Source of the DNA: Clostridiales bacterium
Lineage (GTDB): Bacteria > Bacillota > Clostridia > Christensenellales > Aristaeellaceae
Length of the DNA: 41,837 nucleotides
NCBI GenBank assembly: GCA_004556155.1
Contig: SFIM01000020.1
Coordinates: forward strand, 1 to 41,837
Reading direction: 5' to 3'
In this document: positions 35,990 to 41,837 of the stretch, piece by piece
Position numbering within the stretch: position 1 is the stretch's first letter
Layout: the number at the start of each line of letters is the position of its first letter
Made by a program: the position numbers and the translations under genes
Notes under the pieces: model-generated
What the model was told of the DNA's origin: nothing
The model's database searches: none
What the model saw: only the letters and a program-made list of their open reading frames with translations

Positions 35990-36008
35990 ATCCGAAAGGA
36001 GTGCTGGA

Positions 36009-36680
36009 ATGGATTGGTCGTTTATGGAGCGCTTTGCGCCCCTGTATGTGCAGGCGGCAGGGCTGACGCTGCGCATTGGCAGCCTGGGTATCGCGCTGTC
36101 GCTGGGCGTAGGGTTGCTGTGCTGCCTGGCGCGCTATTATCGCGTGCCAGGGCTTCGGCAGATCAGCCGGGCGTATATTGAGCTGGCGCGCAACACGCCC
36201 CTGCTGGTACAGCTTTTCTTTCTGTATTTCGGGCTGCCCAAGATTGGCATAAAGCTCTCCGGCGAAGCCTGCGCGGTCATAGGCCTTGCCTTCCTGGGCG
36301 GGGCGTACATGGCCGAATCCCTGCGCAGCGGCCTGGAGGCGGTGGATCGCTCCCAGCGCGAGGCAGGGGAATGCCTGGGGCTTACGCGCGCGCAGAACCT
36401 GCGCTATGTAATCCTGCCCCAGGCGCTGGCCACGGCCGTGCCCTCGCTGTGCGCCAATGTGATCTTTCTGCTTAAGGAAACCAGCGTGTTCAGCGCTGTG
36501 GCACTGGCGGATCTGATGTATGTGGCTAAGGATCTGATCGGCATGTACTATAAAACCGACGAGGCACTGACGATGCTGGTGTGCGCGTATCTGGTGATCC
36601 TGCTGCCCATTTCCATCCTGTTTACTCTGCTTGAAAGGAGGCTGCGTTATGCTGGCTTCGGCGCTGGGCGTGCTGTTTAA
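36009..36680 (+). CDS. Polar amino acid ABC transporter permease (probable cysteine/cystine uptake), subunit 1
   Basis: A 223-residue permease of the HisM/GlnP family with about five hydrophobic segments. YIELARNTPLLVQLFFLYFGLP is the family motif, and the loop REAGECLGLTRAQNLRYVILPQAL is the ATPase contact. The open frame reaches 35937 through the terminator, but AAAGGAG (35996-36002) sets the ATG at 36009. It is the first gene after the Cys attenuator, which is why cysteine or cystine is the likely substrate. Confidence 0.9.
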   Translation: MDWSFMERFAPLYVQAAGLTLRIGSLGIALSLGVGLLCCLARYYRVPGLRQISRAYIELARNTPLLVQLFFLYFGLPKIGIKLSGEACAVIGLAFLGGAYMAESLRSGLEAVDRSQREAGECLGLTRAQNLRYVILPQALATAVPSLCANVIFLLKETSVFSAVALADLMYVAKDLIGMYYKTDEALTMLVCAYLVILLPISILFTLLERRLRYAGFGAGRAV

Positions 36681-37326
36681 GGGCCGCAATCTGGCAAGGC
36701 TGCTGGGTGGGCTGTGGGTTACGCTGCGGCTGTCGGCGGTGTCCATTCTGCTGTCTGTGGCGCTTGGTCTGGCGCTGGGCATGGTGATGACGCTGCGCAG
36801 CCCCATCATCCGCGCGTTAACGCGGCTGTGGCTGGAAACCATCCGCATTGTGCCGCAGCTGGTGCTGCTGTTTATCGTGTACTTTGGCTTGGCGCGGGCC
36901 TTTAACCTGCAATTGTCCGGCGAGGCGGCCGCGGTGGTGGTATTTGTCTTCTGGGGCGCAGGGGAGATGGGCGATCTGGTGCGCGGCGCGCTGACCTCCA
37001 TCCCGGCCCATCAGCGTGAAAGCGGCGCGGCGCTGGGGCTGACGCGCTGGCAGATCAACCGTTATGTGCTGATTCCCCAAACGCTGCGGCGGCTAATCCC
37101 GCAGGCCATCAACCTGGCTACGCGCATGATCAAGACAACATCGCTGGTGATGATCATCGGCGTGGTGGAGGTGCTCAAGATCAGCCAGCAGATCATCGAT
37201 GCCTCGCGCTACGACGCCCCGCAGGCGGCGGTGTTCATCTATGGGGTGGTATTCCTGATGTATTTTATGGTGTGCTGGCCGATTTCGCTGCTGCCGGGCA
37301 GGCTGGAAAAGCGCTGGAAGGAGTGA
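36649..37326 (+). CDS. Polar amino acid ABC transporter permease, subunit 2
   Basis: A 225-residue HisQ/GlnP-type permease, partner of the previous one and overlapping its 3' end by 32 bases. AAAGGAGG (36634-36641) precedes the ATG at 36649. Motifs are RLWLETIRIVPQLVLLFIVYFGLA and the loop RESGAALGLTRWQINRYVLIPQTL. Different permeases suggest a heterodimer. Confidence 0.9.
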   Translation: MLASALGVLFKGRNLARLLGGLWVTLRLSAVSILLSVALGLALGMVMTLRSPIIRALTRLWLETIRIVPQLVLLFIVYFGLARAFNLQLSGEAAAVVVFVFWGAGEMGDLVRGALTSIPAHQRESGAALGLTRWQINRYVLIPQTLRRLIPQAINLATRMIKTTSLVMIIGVVEVLKISQQIIDASRYDAPQAAVFIYGVVFLMYFMVCWPISLLPGRLEKRWKE

Positions 37327-37331
37327 ACGAT

Positions 37332-38114
37332 ATGGCGGAGTATTTGCTGGAAGCGCAGCATCTGCGTAAGGCTTTTGAGGATAAAACGGTGCTGCAGGAT
37401 GTGTCGCTGGGCGTGCGGCGCGGCGAGGTAGTGGTGATCGGTCCCAGCGGGTGTGGCAAATCCACTCTGCTGCGCTGCCTGAACGGGCTTGAAAGCGTAG
37501 ACGGGGGCGAAATTCTGCTGGAGGGGCAGATCATCAGCGGGCAAAAAAAGAACCTGCATTTGATCCGCCAGCGTGTGGGCATGGTGTTTCAAAGCTACGA
37601 TCTGTTCCCGCACATGGATGTGCTGGGCAATTTGGTGCTGGGCCCCACCCGTGCGCTCAAGCGGCCTTCCAAAGAGGTAGAGACGGAGGCCATGGCGGCT
37701 CTGGCGCGCGTGGGTCTGGCCGACAGCGCGCACGTCCTGCCCAGGCAGCTTTCCGGCGGGCAGAAGCAGCGCGTGGCCCTGGTGCGTGCCATGCTGATGC
37801 ATCCAGAAGTACTGCTGCTGGATGAGATCACCGCCGCGTTGGATCCTGAGATGGTGCGCGAGGTGCTGGATGTGGTGCTGGAGCTGGCGCGCAGCGGCAT
37901 GACGATGGTGATCGTCACGCATGAGATGCGCTTTGCCGAGGCGGTGGCCGACCGGGTGGTCTTTTTGGAAAATGGCCTGGTGGTGGAGGAAAGCGTGCCG
38001 GCGCAGTTCTTCCATCAGCCCCACACGCAGCGGGCGCAGCAGTTCTTGGCCTCGTTCTGCTATGACAGCGTGCGAGACGGCAAAAACATGCAAAATACTA
38101 AGGAAGCTAATTGA
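37332..38114 (+). CDS. Polar amino acid ABC transporter ATP-binding protein
   Basis: A 260-residue ATPase of the GlnQ/HisP/TcyN type. Walker A GPSGCGKST is at 37-45, QSYDLFPHMDVLGN near 87, signature LSGGQKQ at 140-146, and Walker B LLLDEITAALDPE at 161-173. The usual DEPTSALD reads DEITAALD here, a Pro-to-Ile change at a conserved place. AAGGAG (37318-37323) sets the ATG at 37332; the frame is open from 37272. Third and last gene of the first Cys-leader operon; the binding protein follows as a separate unit. Confidence 0.92.
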   Translation: MAEYLLEAQHLRKAFEDKTVLQDVSLGVRRGEVVVIGPSGCGKSTLLRCLNGLESVDGGEILLEGQIISGQKKNLHLIRQRVGMVFQSYDLFPHMDVLGNLVLGPTRALKRPSKEVETEAMAALARVGLADSAHVLPRQLSGGQKQRVALVRAMLMHPEVLLLDEITAALDPEMVREVLDVVLELARSGMTMVIVTHEMRFAEAVADRVVFLENGLVVEESVPAQFFHQPHTQRAQQFLASFCYDSVRDGKNMQNTKEAN

Positions 38115-38136
38115 CAAAACTGGAAAGTTGTGCCAT

Positions 38137-38150
38137 TGGATATTTATCCA
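38137..38150. promoter_or_regulatory. Palindrome upstream of the second Cys leader
   Basis: TGGATA (38137-38142) and TATCCA (38145-38150) are inverted around TT, and TGGATA recurs at 38160. A TTGACA is at 38111-38116 but no -10 stands at the right distance, so the promoter here is unclear and may depend on a regulator. Confidence 0.4.
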
Positions 38151-38186
38151 GTAGAGAAATGGATAAAAAGAAAGAAGACGAACCAC

Positions 38187-38258
38187 ATGCGTAAAAACAT
38201 CATGGTAAAGGCGATGTGTTGTTGTCCCATGGGCTCGTCTCATTTGGGGCATGCTTGA
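38187..38258 (+). CDS. Cysteine-triplet leader peptide 2 (23 aa)
   Basis: A 23-codon ORF beginning MRKNIMVKAMCCCPMG; residues 11-13 are three TGT codons (38217-38225). Apart from the AM and CCC core its sequence differs from leader 1, which suggests the codons and not the peptide are conserved. The RBS is weak (AAAGAAAGAAG, 38166-38176). It is followed by its own antiterminator and terminator and then by the binding protein gene of the same transporter. Confidence 0.8.
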   Translation: MRKNIMVKAMCCCPMGSSHLGHA

Positions 38259-38333
38259 CGTGGCAGCGCGTCGATAAACTGCACCTCAGGCGGGATGAGC
38301 ACAGCAAAGGGCTGATGGCTTATCCCGTTTTTT
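38226..38333 (+). promoter_or_regulatory. Transcription attenuator 2 (cysteine-responsive, predicted)
   Basis: CCCATG (38226-38231), directly after the Cys codons, can pair with CATTTGGG (38241-38248, one bulge). GCTCGTCTC (38233-38241) can pair with GGGATGAGC (38292-38300) over nine of nine positions with two wobbles. The terminator is CGGGATGAGC (38291-38300) with GCTTATCCCG (38318-38327), followed by six T. Antiterminator and terminator share the same arm. Confidence 0.8.
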
Positions 38334-38354
38334 GTATACAAGGAGGAATGAAGA

Positions 38355-38450
38355 ATGAAACGAGGCAGCGCTCCCCGGCGGGCGACGGATGCGTGCCGGC
38401 ACGCATTTGATGTTTGCGAATATACTGAAATAATAGAAAGAAGGATTTGA
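38355..38450 (+). CDS. Possible small ORF (31 aa) between attenuator 2 and the binding protein gene
   Basis: A 31-codon frame (MKRGSAPRRATDACRHAF...) preceded by a consensus AGGAGG (38341-38346) at eight bases and ending two bases before the ATG of the binding protein gene. It has two Cys and many Arg. It may be a coupling ORF or chance. A perfect 18-bp palindrome lies inside it. Confidence 0.4.
   Translation: MKRGSAPRRATDACRHAFDVCEYTEIIERRI
38389..38406. repeat. Perfect 18-bp palindrome
   Basis: ATGCGTGCCGGCACGCAT is fully self-complementary. It lies 47 bases before the binding protein gene and could be a regulator site or an RNA stem. Confidence 0.55.
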
Positions 38451-38452
38451 AA

Positions 38453-39289
38453 ATGCGTAAGTTTGTAAAGGTTCTGGCTCTGGCTCTGTCTCTTGCCCTG
38501 TCTCTGCTGTTTGCCGCCGCCGCTCTGGCGGATTCCCGAGTCCGCACGCTGCAGGATATCAAGGATAGCGGCACGCTGGTTATCGGCGTGTTCTCGGATA
38601 AGAAGCCCTTTGGCTATGTGGATGAAAATGGTGATTATCAGGGCTACGACGTGTATTTCGCCCGCCGCCTGGCGCAAGATCTGGGTGTGGAGCTTAAGCT
38701 GGTTTCCGTGGATGCCCCTAACCGCGTGGAGTATCTGACCAGCGCCAAGGTGGATATCATCCTGGCCAACTTTACTGTGATCCCCGCCCGCGCTGAGGTG
38801 GTGGATTTTGCTTTGCCCTACATGAAGGTGGCCCTGGGCGTGGTATCGCCTGATTCGGCGCTGATCACTACGGCGGCACAGCTGGCAGGCAAGACGCTGA
38901 TCGTCAGCAAGGGAACCACGGCGGAAACCTACTTTGCCGAGAACCATCCCGAAGTGCGGCTGCTTAAGTTTGACACCTACACCGAAGCCTTTAATGCCCT
39001 GCTGGACGGACGTGGGGATGCGCTGTCCACTGACAACACAGAGGTGCTTGCCTGGGCGCTGGAAAACCCCGGCTTTACCGTGGGCATCGAATCGCTGGGC
39101 AGCCTGGATACCATCGCCCCGGCGGTGCAGAAGGGCAACGATACCGTTCGCGCCTACATCGATGAAGAAATCAAGGCTCTCGCGGCGGAGAATTTCTTCC
39201 ATGCTGATTTTGACGCGACCCTCAAGGATGTGTACGGCGAAGCCGTCAATCCAGACAGCCTGGTGGTTGAGGGCGGCGTGACCGAATAA
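38453..39289 (+). CDS. Polar amino acid ABC transporter substrate-binding protein (probable cysteine/cystine)
   Basis: A 278-residue exported protein of binding-protein family 3. Signal peptide (MRKFVKVLALALSLALSLLF) with ALA-DS cleavage and no lipobox. The body has LVIGVFSDKKPFGYVDENGD, GYDVYFARRLAQDLG and ANFTVIPARAEVVDFALPY, typical of the family, with Arg in the ligand-binding PARAE. AAGGA (38441-38445) precedes the ATG at 38453. It forms the second Cys-leader unit, with a terminator at 39306-39341. Cysteine specificity is inferred from the leader and from likeness to CjaA-type proteins. Confidence 0.9.
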   Translation: MRKFVKVLALALSLALSLLFAAAALADSRVRTLQDIKDSGTLVIGVFSDKKPFGYVDENGDYQGYDVYFARRLAQDLGVELKLVSVDAPNRVEYLTSAKVDIILANFTVIPARAEVVDFALPYMKVALGVVSPDSALITTAAQLAGKTLIVSKGTTAETYFAENHPEVRLLKFDTYTEAFNALLDGRGDALSTDNTEVLAWALENPGFTVGIESLGSLDTIAPAVQKGNDTVRAYIDEEIKALAAENFFHADFDATLKDVYGEAVNPDSLVVEGGVTE

Positions 39290-39305
39290 GCCTGATAAAC
39301 GAGGG

Positions 39306-39341
39306 GCTCCGCAGTCGATTGATAAGAATCGGCTGCGGAGC
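39306..39341 (+). terminator. Terminator after the binding protein gene
   Basis: GCTCCGCAG and TCGATT (39306-39320) pair with AATCGG and CTGCGGAGC (39327-39341), a 15-bp stem with one T-G pair, followed by TTT. Confidence 0.82.
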
Positions 39342-39449
39342 TTTGCACATTTCAAAAATAATTATGTCAAATTTGCGGCAGTGCAGTAGAAACATCCATA
39401 TAAACTGAAACTTTTTGAGAATAAACTTGCAATTTCTGTAGGATATCTC

Positions 39450-39480
39450 TTGACTCTATAACTGTTGTAGAGTTTAACAT
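39450..39480 (+). promoter_or_regulatory. MerR-type promoter with 19-bp spacer and dyad
   Basis: TTGACT (39450-39455) and TAACAT (39475-39480) are 19 bases apart. Between them lies a 21-bp dyad, ACTCTA (39453-39458) and TAGAGT (39468-39473). This over-long spacer with an embedded dyad is the hallmark of promoters activated by MerR-family proteins, and a MerR gene is in the operon. Confidence 0.85.
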
Positions 39481-39501
39481 GGAAGTGATCATTCGTATTC
39501 A

Positions 39502-39522
39502 TTTCCGCCCGCATGGCGGAAA
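39502..39522 (+). promoter_or_regulatory. Hairpin over the MATE gene ribosome binding site
   Basis: TTTCCGCC (39502-39509) and GGCGGAAA (39515-39522) form an 8-bp stem; the second arm reaches into AAAGGGGGAG, the ribosome binding site. An outer CATGGAAGTG/CACTTCCATG repeat (39478-39487, 39530-39539) encloses it and includes the start codon. Confidence 0.5.
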
Positions 39523-39536
39523 GGGGGAGCACTTCC

Positions 39537-40883
39537 ATGCAAAAGAGCCTGACAAGCGGCAGCGCGCTGAAAAACATCGTTTGCTTTTCACTGCCTTATC
39601 TGTTATCCTATTTTTTGCAAACGCTGTATGGGATGGCCGATCTGTTTATTATCGGGCAGTATGAGGGTGTGGCCAGCACCACGTCGGTGTCCATCGGCAG
39701 TCAGGTGATGCATGTGCTCACCGTCATCATGGTGGGGCTGACCATGGGCTCTACCGTATCCATCGGCCAGGCAGTCGGCGCGAAGCAGCACAAAAAAGCG
39801 GCTGCCTGTATCGGCAATACGGTGACGCTGTTTGCCGCGCTGTCGCTGGTGCTGACGGCGGTGCTGCTGCTGTGCGCGCGCCCGATTACCCGCCTGATGG
39901 CGACGCCCGAGGCTGCCGTGGAGGGCACGGTACGCTATCTTACCATCTGCTTCCTTGGCATTCCCTTCATTACGGCGTATAATATCATCAGCGCCGTTTT
40001 CCGCGGCATGGGCGATTCCAAGCGCCCTATGTATTTTGTCGCCGTGGCCTGTGCGGCCAACATTGCGCTGGATTACCTGTTCATGGGCGCGCTACGCATG
40101 GGCCCTGCGGGCGCGGCGCTGGGCACTACGCTGGCGCAGACCATCAGCGTGATTGCCGCCCTGCTGGCGCTGCGTCGGCATCCGGCGGATGTGCGTGTAT
40201 CCAGGCGCGATTTCCATCCGCAGCGCAGCGTGCTTGCGCGCATTCTGCGCATCGGGCTGCCAGTGGCCGCGCAGGATGGATTTATCCAGGTATCGTTTAT
40301 TCTGATTACCATCCTGGCCAATCAGCGCGGGCTGACGGACGCGGCCGCCGTGGGCATTGTGGAAAAGATCATGAGCTTTCTGTTCCTGATTCCGTCTTCC
40401 ATGCTGTCGGCTGTATCGGCGATCGGCGCGCAGAATATCGGCGCGGGCAAGCCGGAGCGCGCCCGGCAGACGCTGGGCTATGCCATCCTCATTGCCGCCG
40501 GGGTGGGACTGGTGCTGGCGATCTGGATTCAGTTTACGGCGCAGTCTATCGTGGCGCTTTTTACGCAGGATGCGGCGGTGGCTGCGGCGGGCGGCGATTA
40601 TCTGCGCGGCTATATCTGGGATAGCTTTTTCGCGGGCGTGCAGTTTAGCTTCAGCGGGTATTTCTGTGCCTGCGGCAAGTCCGGGCTGTCGTTTCTGCAC
40701 AATTTTCTTTCTATCGTTCTGGCGCGCGTGCCCGGCGCATATCTGGCCTGCAAGCGCTTTCCCAACACGCTGTATCCCATGGGCCTGGCCTCGGCGGCGG
40801 GGTCGCTGCTGTCCATCATCATCTGCGTAATCGCCTACGCCGCGCTGATGCGCCGCGAAAAGAAAAGCCTGCAAGGAGGGTAA
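39537..40883 (+). CDS. MATE-family multidrug efflux transporter
   Basis: A 448-residue membrane protein of the MATE (DinF/NorM-like) family with about twelve hydrophobic segments. FSLPYLLSYFLQTLYGMADLFIIGQY is the typical opening, GMGDSKRPMYF and the second-half copy of the opening fold (ILRIGLPVAAQDGFIQ) follow. These pumps use a sodium or proton gradient to export cationic drugs. AAAGGGGGAG sets the ATG at 39537; an ATG at 39513 is also in frame. It is co-transcribed with a MerR regulator behind a MerR-type promoter, so it is probably drug-inducible. Confidence 0.92.
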   Translation: MQKSLTSGSALKNIVCFSLPYLLSYFLQTLYGMADLFIIGQYEGVASTTSVSIGSQVMHVLTVIMVGLTMGSTVSIGQAVGAKQHKKAAACIGNTVTLFAALSLVLTAVLLLCARPITRLMATPEAAVEGTVRYLTICFLGIPFITAYNIISAVFRGMGDSKRPMYFVAVACAANIALDYLFMGALRMGPAGAALGTTLAQTISVIAALLALRRHPADVRVSRRDFHPQRSVLARILRIGLPVAAQDGFIQVSFILITILANQRGLTDAAAVGIVEKIMSFLFLIPSSMLSAVSAIGAQNIGAGKPERARQTLGYAILIAAGVGLVLAIWIQFTAQSIVALFTQDAAVAAAGGDYLRGYIWDSFFAGVQFSFSGYFCACGKSGLSFLHNFLSIVLARVPGAYLACKRFPNTLYPMGLASAAGSLLSIIICVIAYAALMRREKKSLQGG

Positions 40884-40886
40884 AGG

Positions 40887-41711
40887 ATGGGTTCGCCAAA
40901 GCTGTTTCAAATTGGGGAGATGGCGCGGCTTTTTCACCTGAGCGTAAGCAGCATTCGCCATTACGAGCAGCTGGGGCTGCTCAAGCCCGAGTATACTGAT
41001 CCCGAGACGGGCTATCGCTATTATACCCCGCGGCAGTTTGAGGTGTTCAATACCATTCGATATCTGCGCGCGCTGGATATGCCGCTGCAGGAGATTGCCG
41101 ATTTTCTGCAAAACCGCGATGTGGACAACATCGAAAAAAAGCTTCGCCAGCAGATGGATGCGGTTGTGCGCAAGCGGCAGGAGCTGCAGCGGATTGAGCG
41201 CAAGATTGATAACCGCCTGCGGCAGATTCAGGATGCGCAGGCCTCCGAACTGGGGCGGATTACGCTGGAGCGCACGCCTGTCTGCCGGCTGTTCCGACTG
41301 CGGGAATCGCTGCGCATCCGCGAGTACCAGGATATGGAGCTGCCTACCAGCCGCCTGGCGCAGGCGCAAGGCGAGGCGGTGGTTTTTCTGGGCAAGGTGG
41401 GCGTAAGCGTATCACGTGAGCGCCTGCTGACAGGCCAGTATGAGGAGTACGACGGCATTTTCCTGGCCCTGGATGACGAGGACAGCTTTGAGAGCGAAAT
41501 CCTCTCCCTGCCCGAAACGCTGTGCGCGTGCGTGCGCTTTCGCGGCAGTCATCCCCAGGCTCCGCAGCAGTATCGCCGCCTGATGCAGTTTATTGATGAA
41601 AAGGGGCTGATGGTCAGCGACTTCTCACGAGAAATCACCATCATCGATTATGGCATTACCCAGGATACGGAAAAATTTGTCACAGAAATCAAAATCCCGG
41701 TGGAAAAATGA
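40887..41711 (+). CDS. MerR-family transcriptional regulator (BmrR-like)
   Basis: A 274-residue regulator. The N-terminal domain (FQIGEMARLFHLSVSSIRHYEQLGLLKP, 6-33) and DPETGYRYYTPRQFEVFNTIRYLRALDMPLQEI are MerR helix-turn-helix and wing; a coiled coil (about 80-120) links to a GyrI-like effector domain of about 150 residues, as in BmrR. It starts three bases after the MATE stop, with AAGGAGG (40873-40879). It probably binds the dyad at 39453-39473 and activates its own operon in response to a transported compound. Confidence 0.92.
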   Translation: MGSPKLFQIGEMARLFHLSVSSIRHYEQLGLLKPEYTDPETGYRYYTPRQFEVFNTIRYLRALDMPLQEIADFLQNRDVDNIEKKLRQQMDAVVRKRQELQRIERKIDNRLRQIQDAQASELGRITLERTPVCRLFRLRESLRIREYQDMELPTSRLAQAQGEAVVFLGKVGVSVSRERLLTGQYEEYDGIFLALDDEDSFESEILSLPETLCACVRFRGSHPQAPQQYRRLMQFIDEKGLMVSDFSREITIIDYGITQDTEKFVTEIKIPVEK

Positions 41712-41747
41712 AAAGGGGGCGTGAAAAAAGGCCCCAACACGACAAAG

Positions 41748-41785
41748 AAGGATTTGGAGCTCGCAAGCGGGACAAATCCTTTTTT
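41748..41785 (+). terminator. Intrinsic terminator after the MerR gene
   Basis: AAGGATTTG (41748-41756) pairs with CAAATCCTT (41773-41781), with T-rich sequence after it. Beyond lies a TTGACA (41802-41807) without a clear -10; the window ends with no further gene visible. Confidence 0.8.
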
Positions 41786-41837
41786 GTGTGATATAATTTA
41801 CTTGACATGAAAACAACACCACGAAGATATTATACAC

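Noticed and set aside
38111..38146. TTGACA at 38111 as a standard promoter for the second leader
   Set aside because: No -10 hexamer is found at 15-19 bases; TATTTA is 24 bases away. Reported as unclear instead.

Overview
The window looks like a chromosomal accessory region of a GC-rich Firmicute (class Clostridia; a gut lineage such as Christensenellales or Oscillospirales is my guess). Reasons: strong AGGAGG-type ribosome binding sites, sigma-A promoters with 17-bp spacers, LacI, DegV, AzlCD and DUF1836 families typical of Firmicutes, intrinsic terminators, and many MKKLLALLLAL-type signal peptides. No rRNA, tRNA, CRISPR array, phage module or origin was seen. The only mobile DNA is the tail of an IS1182-type transposase at the left edge.

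Layout. 1-640: transposase tail and a hairpin. 646-6288 (minus strand): an esterase, then a branched-chain amino acid ABC importer (livF, a fused livM-livG, livH, livK). 6544-9353: ribulokinase (araB) and a LacI-type regulator. 9440-24936: a carbohydrate-utilisation region with a GH66 dextranase-like enzyme, a CUT1 importer, a GH125-like six-hairpin glycosidase, a GH28/GH49-like beta-helix hydrolase, a second LacI regulator, an LplABC-like importer and a GH31 enzyme. This reads as an alpha-glucan (dextran or isomalto-oligosaccharide) gene set; neither importer carries its own ATPase. 25125-32899: one apparent operon with an RDD membrane protein, an MsmK/UgpC-type ATPase, two permeases, a binding protein, a secreted SNase-type nuclease and a secreted three-repeat OB-fold-like protein. 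The ATPase may energise all three importers. The nuclease plus OB-like pair resembles the parts of Bacillus YhcR and suggests nucleic-acid scavenging.

32985-35761: degV, a DUF1836 gene and azlC-azlD (branched-chain amino acid export). 35781-39341: a polar amino acid ABC transporter in two transcription units. One holds two permeases and an ATPase, the other the binding protein. Each is preceded by a very short ORF with three tandem TGT cysteine codons followed by mutually exclusive hairpins and an intrinsic terminator. I read these as two ribosome-mediated cysteine attenuators, and they are the most striking signal in the window. 39450-41711: a MATE efflux pump and MerR regulator operon behind a MerR-type promoter with a 19-bp spacer and an embedded 21-bp dyad.

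Limits: all calls come from reading the sequence. Substrates of transporters and glycosidases are inferred from family and neighbourhood.
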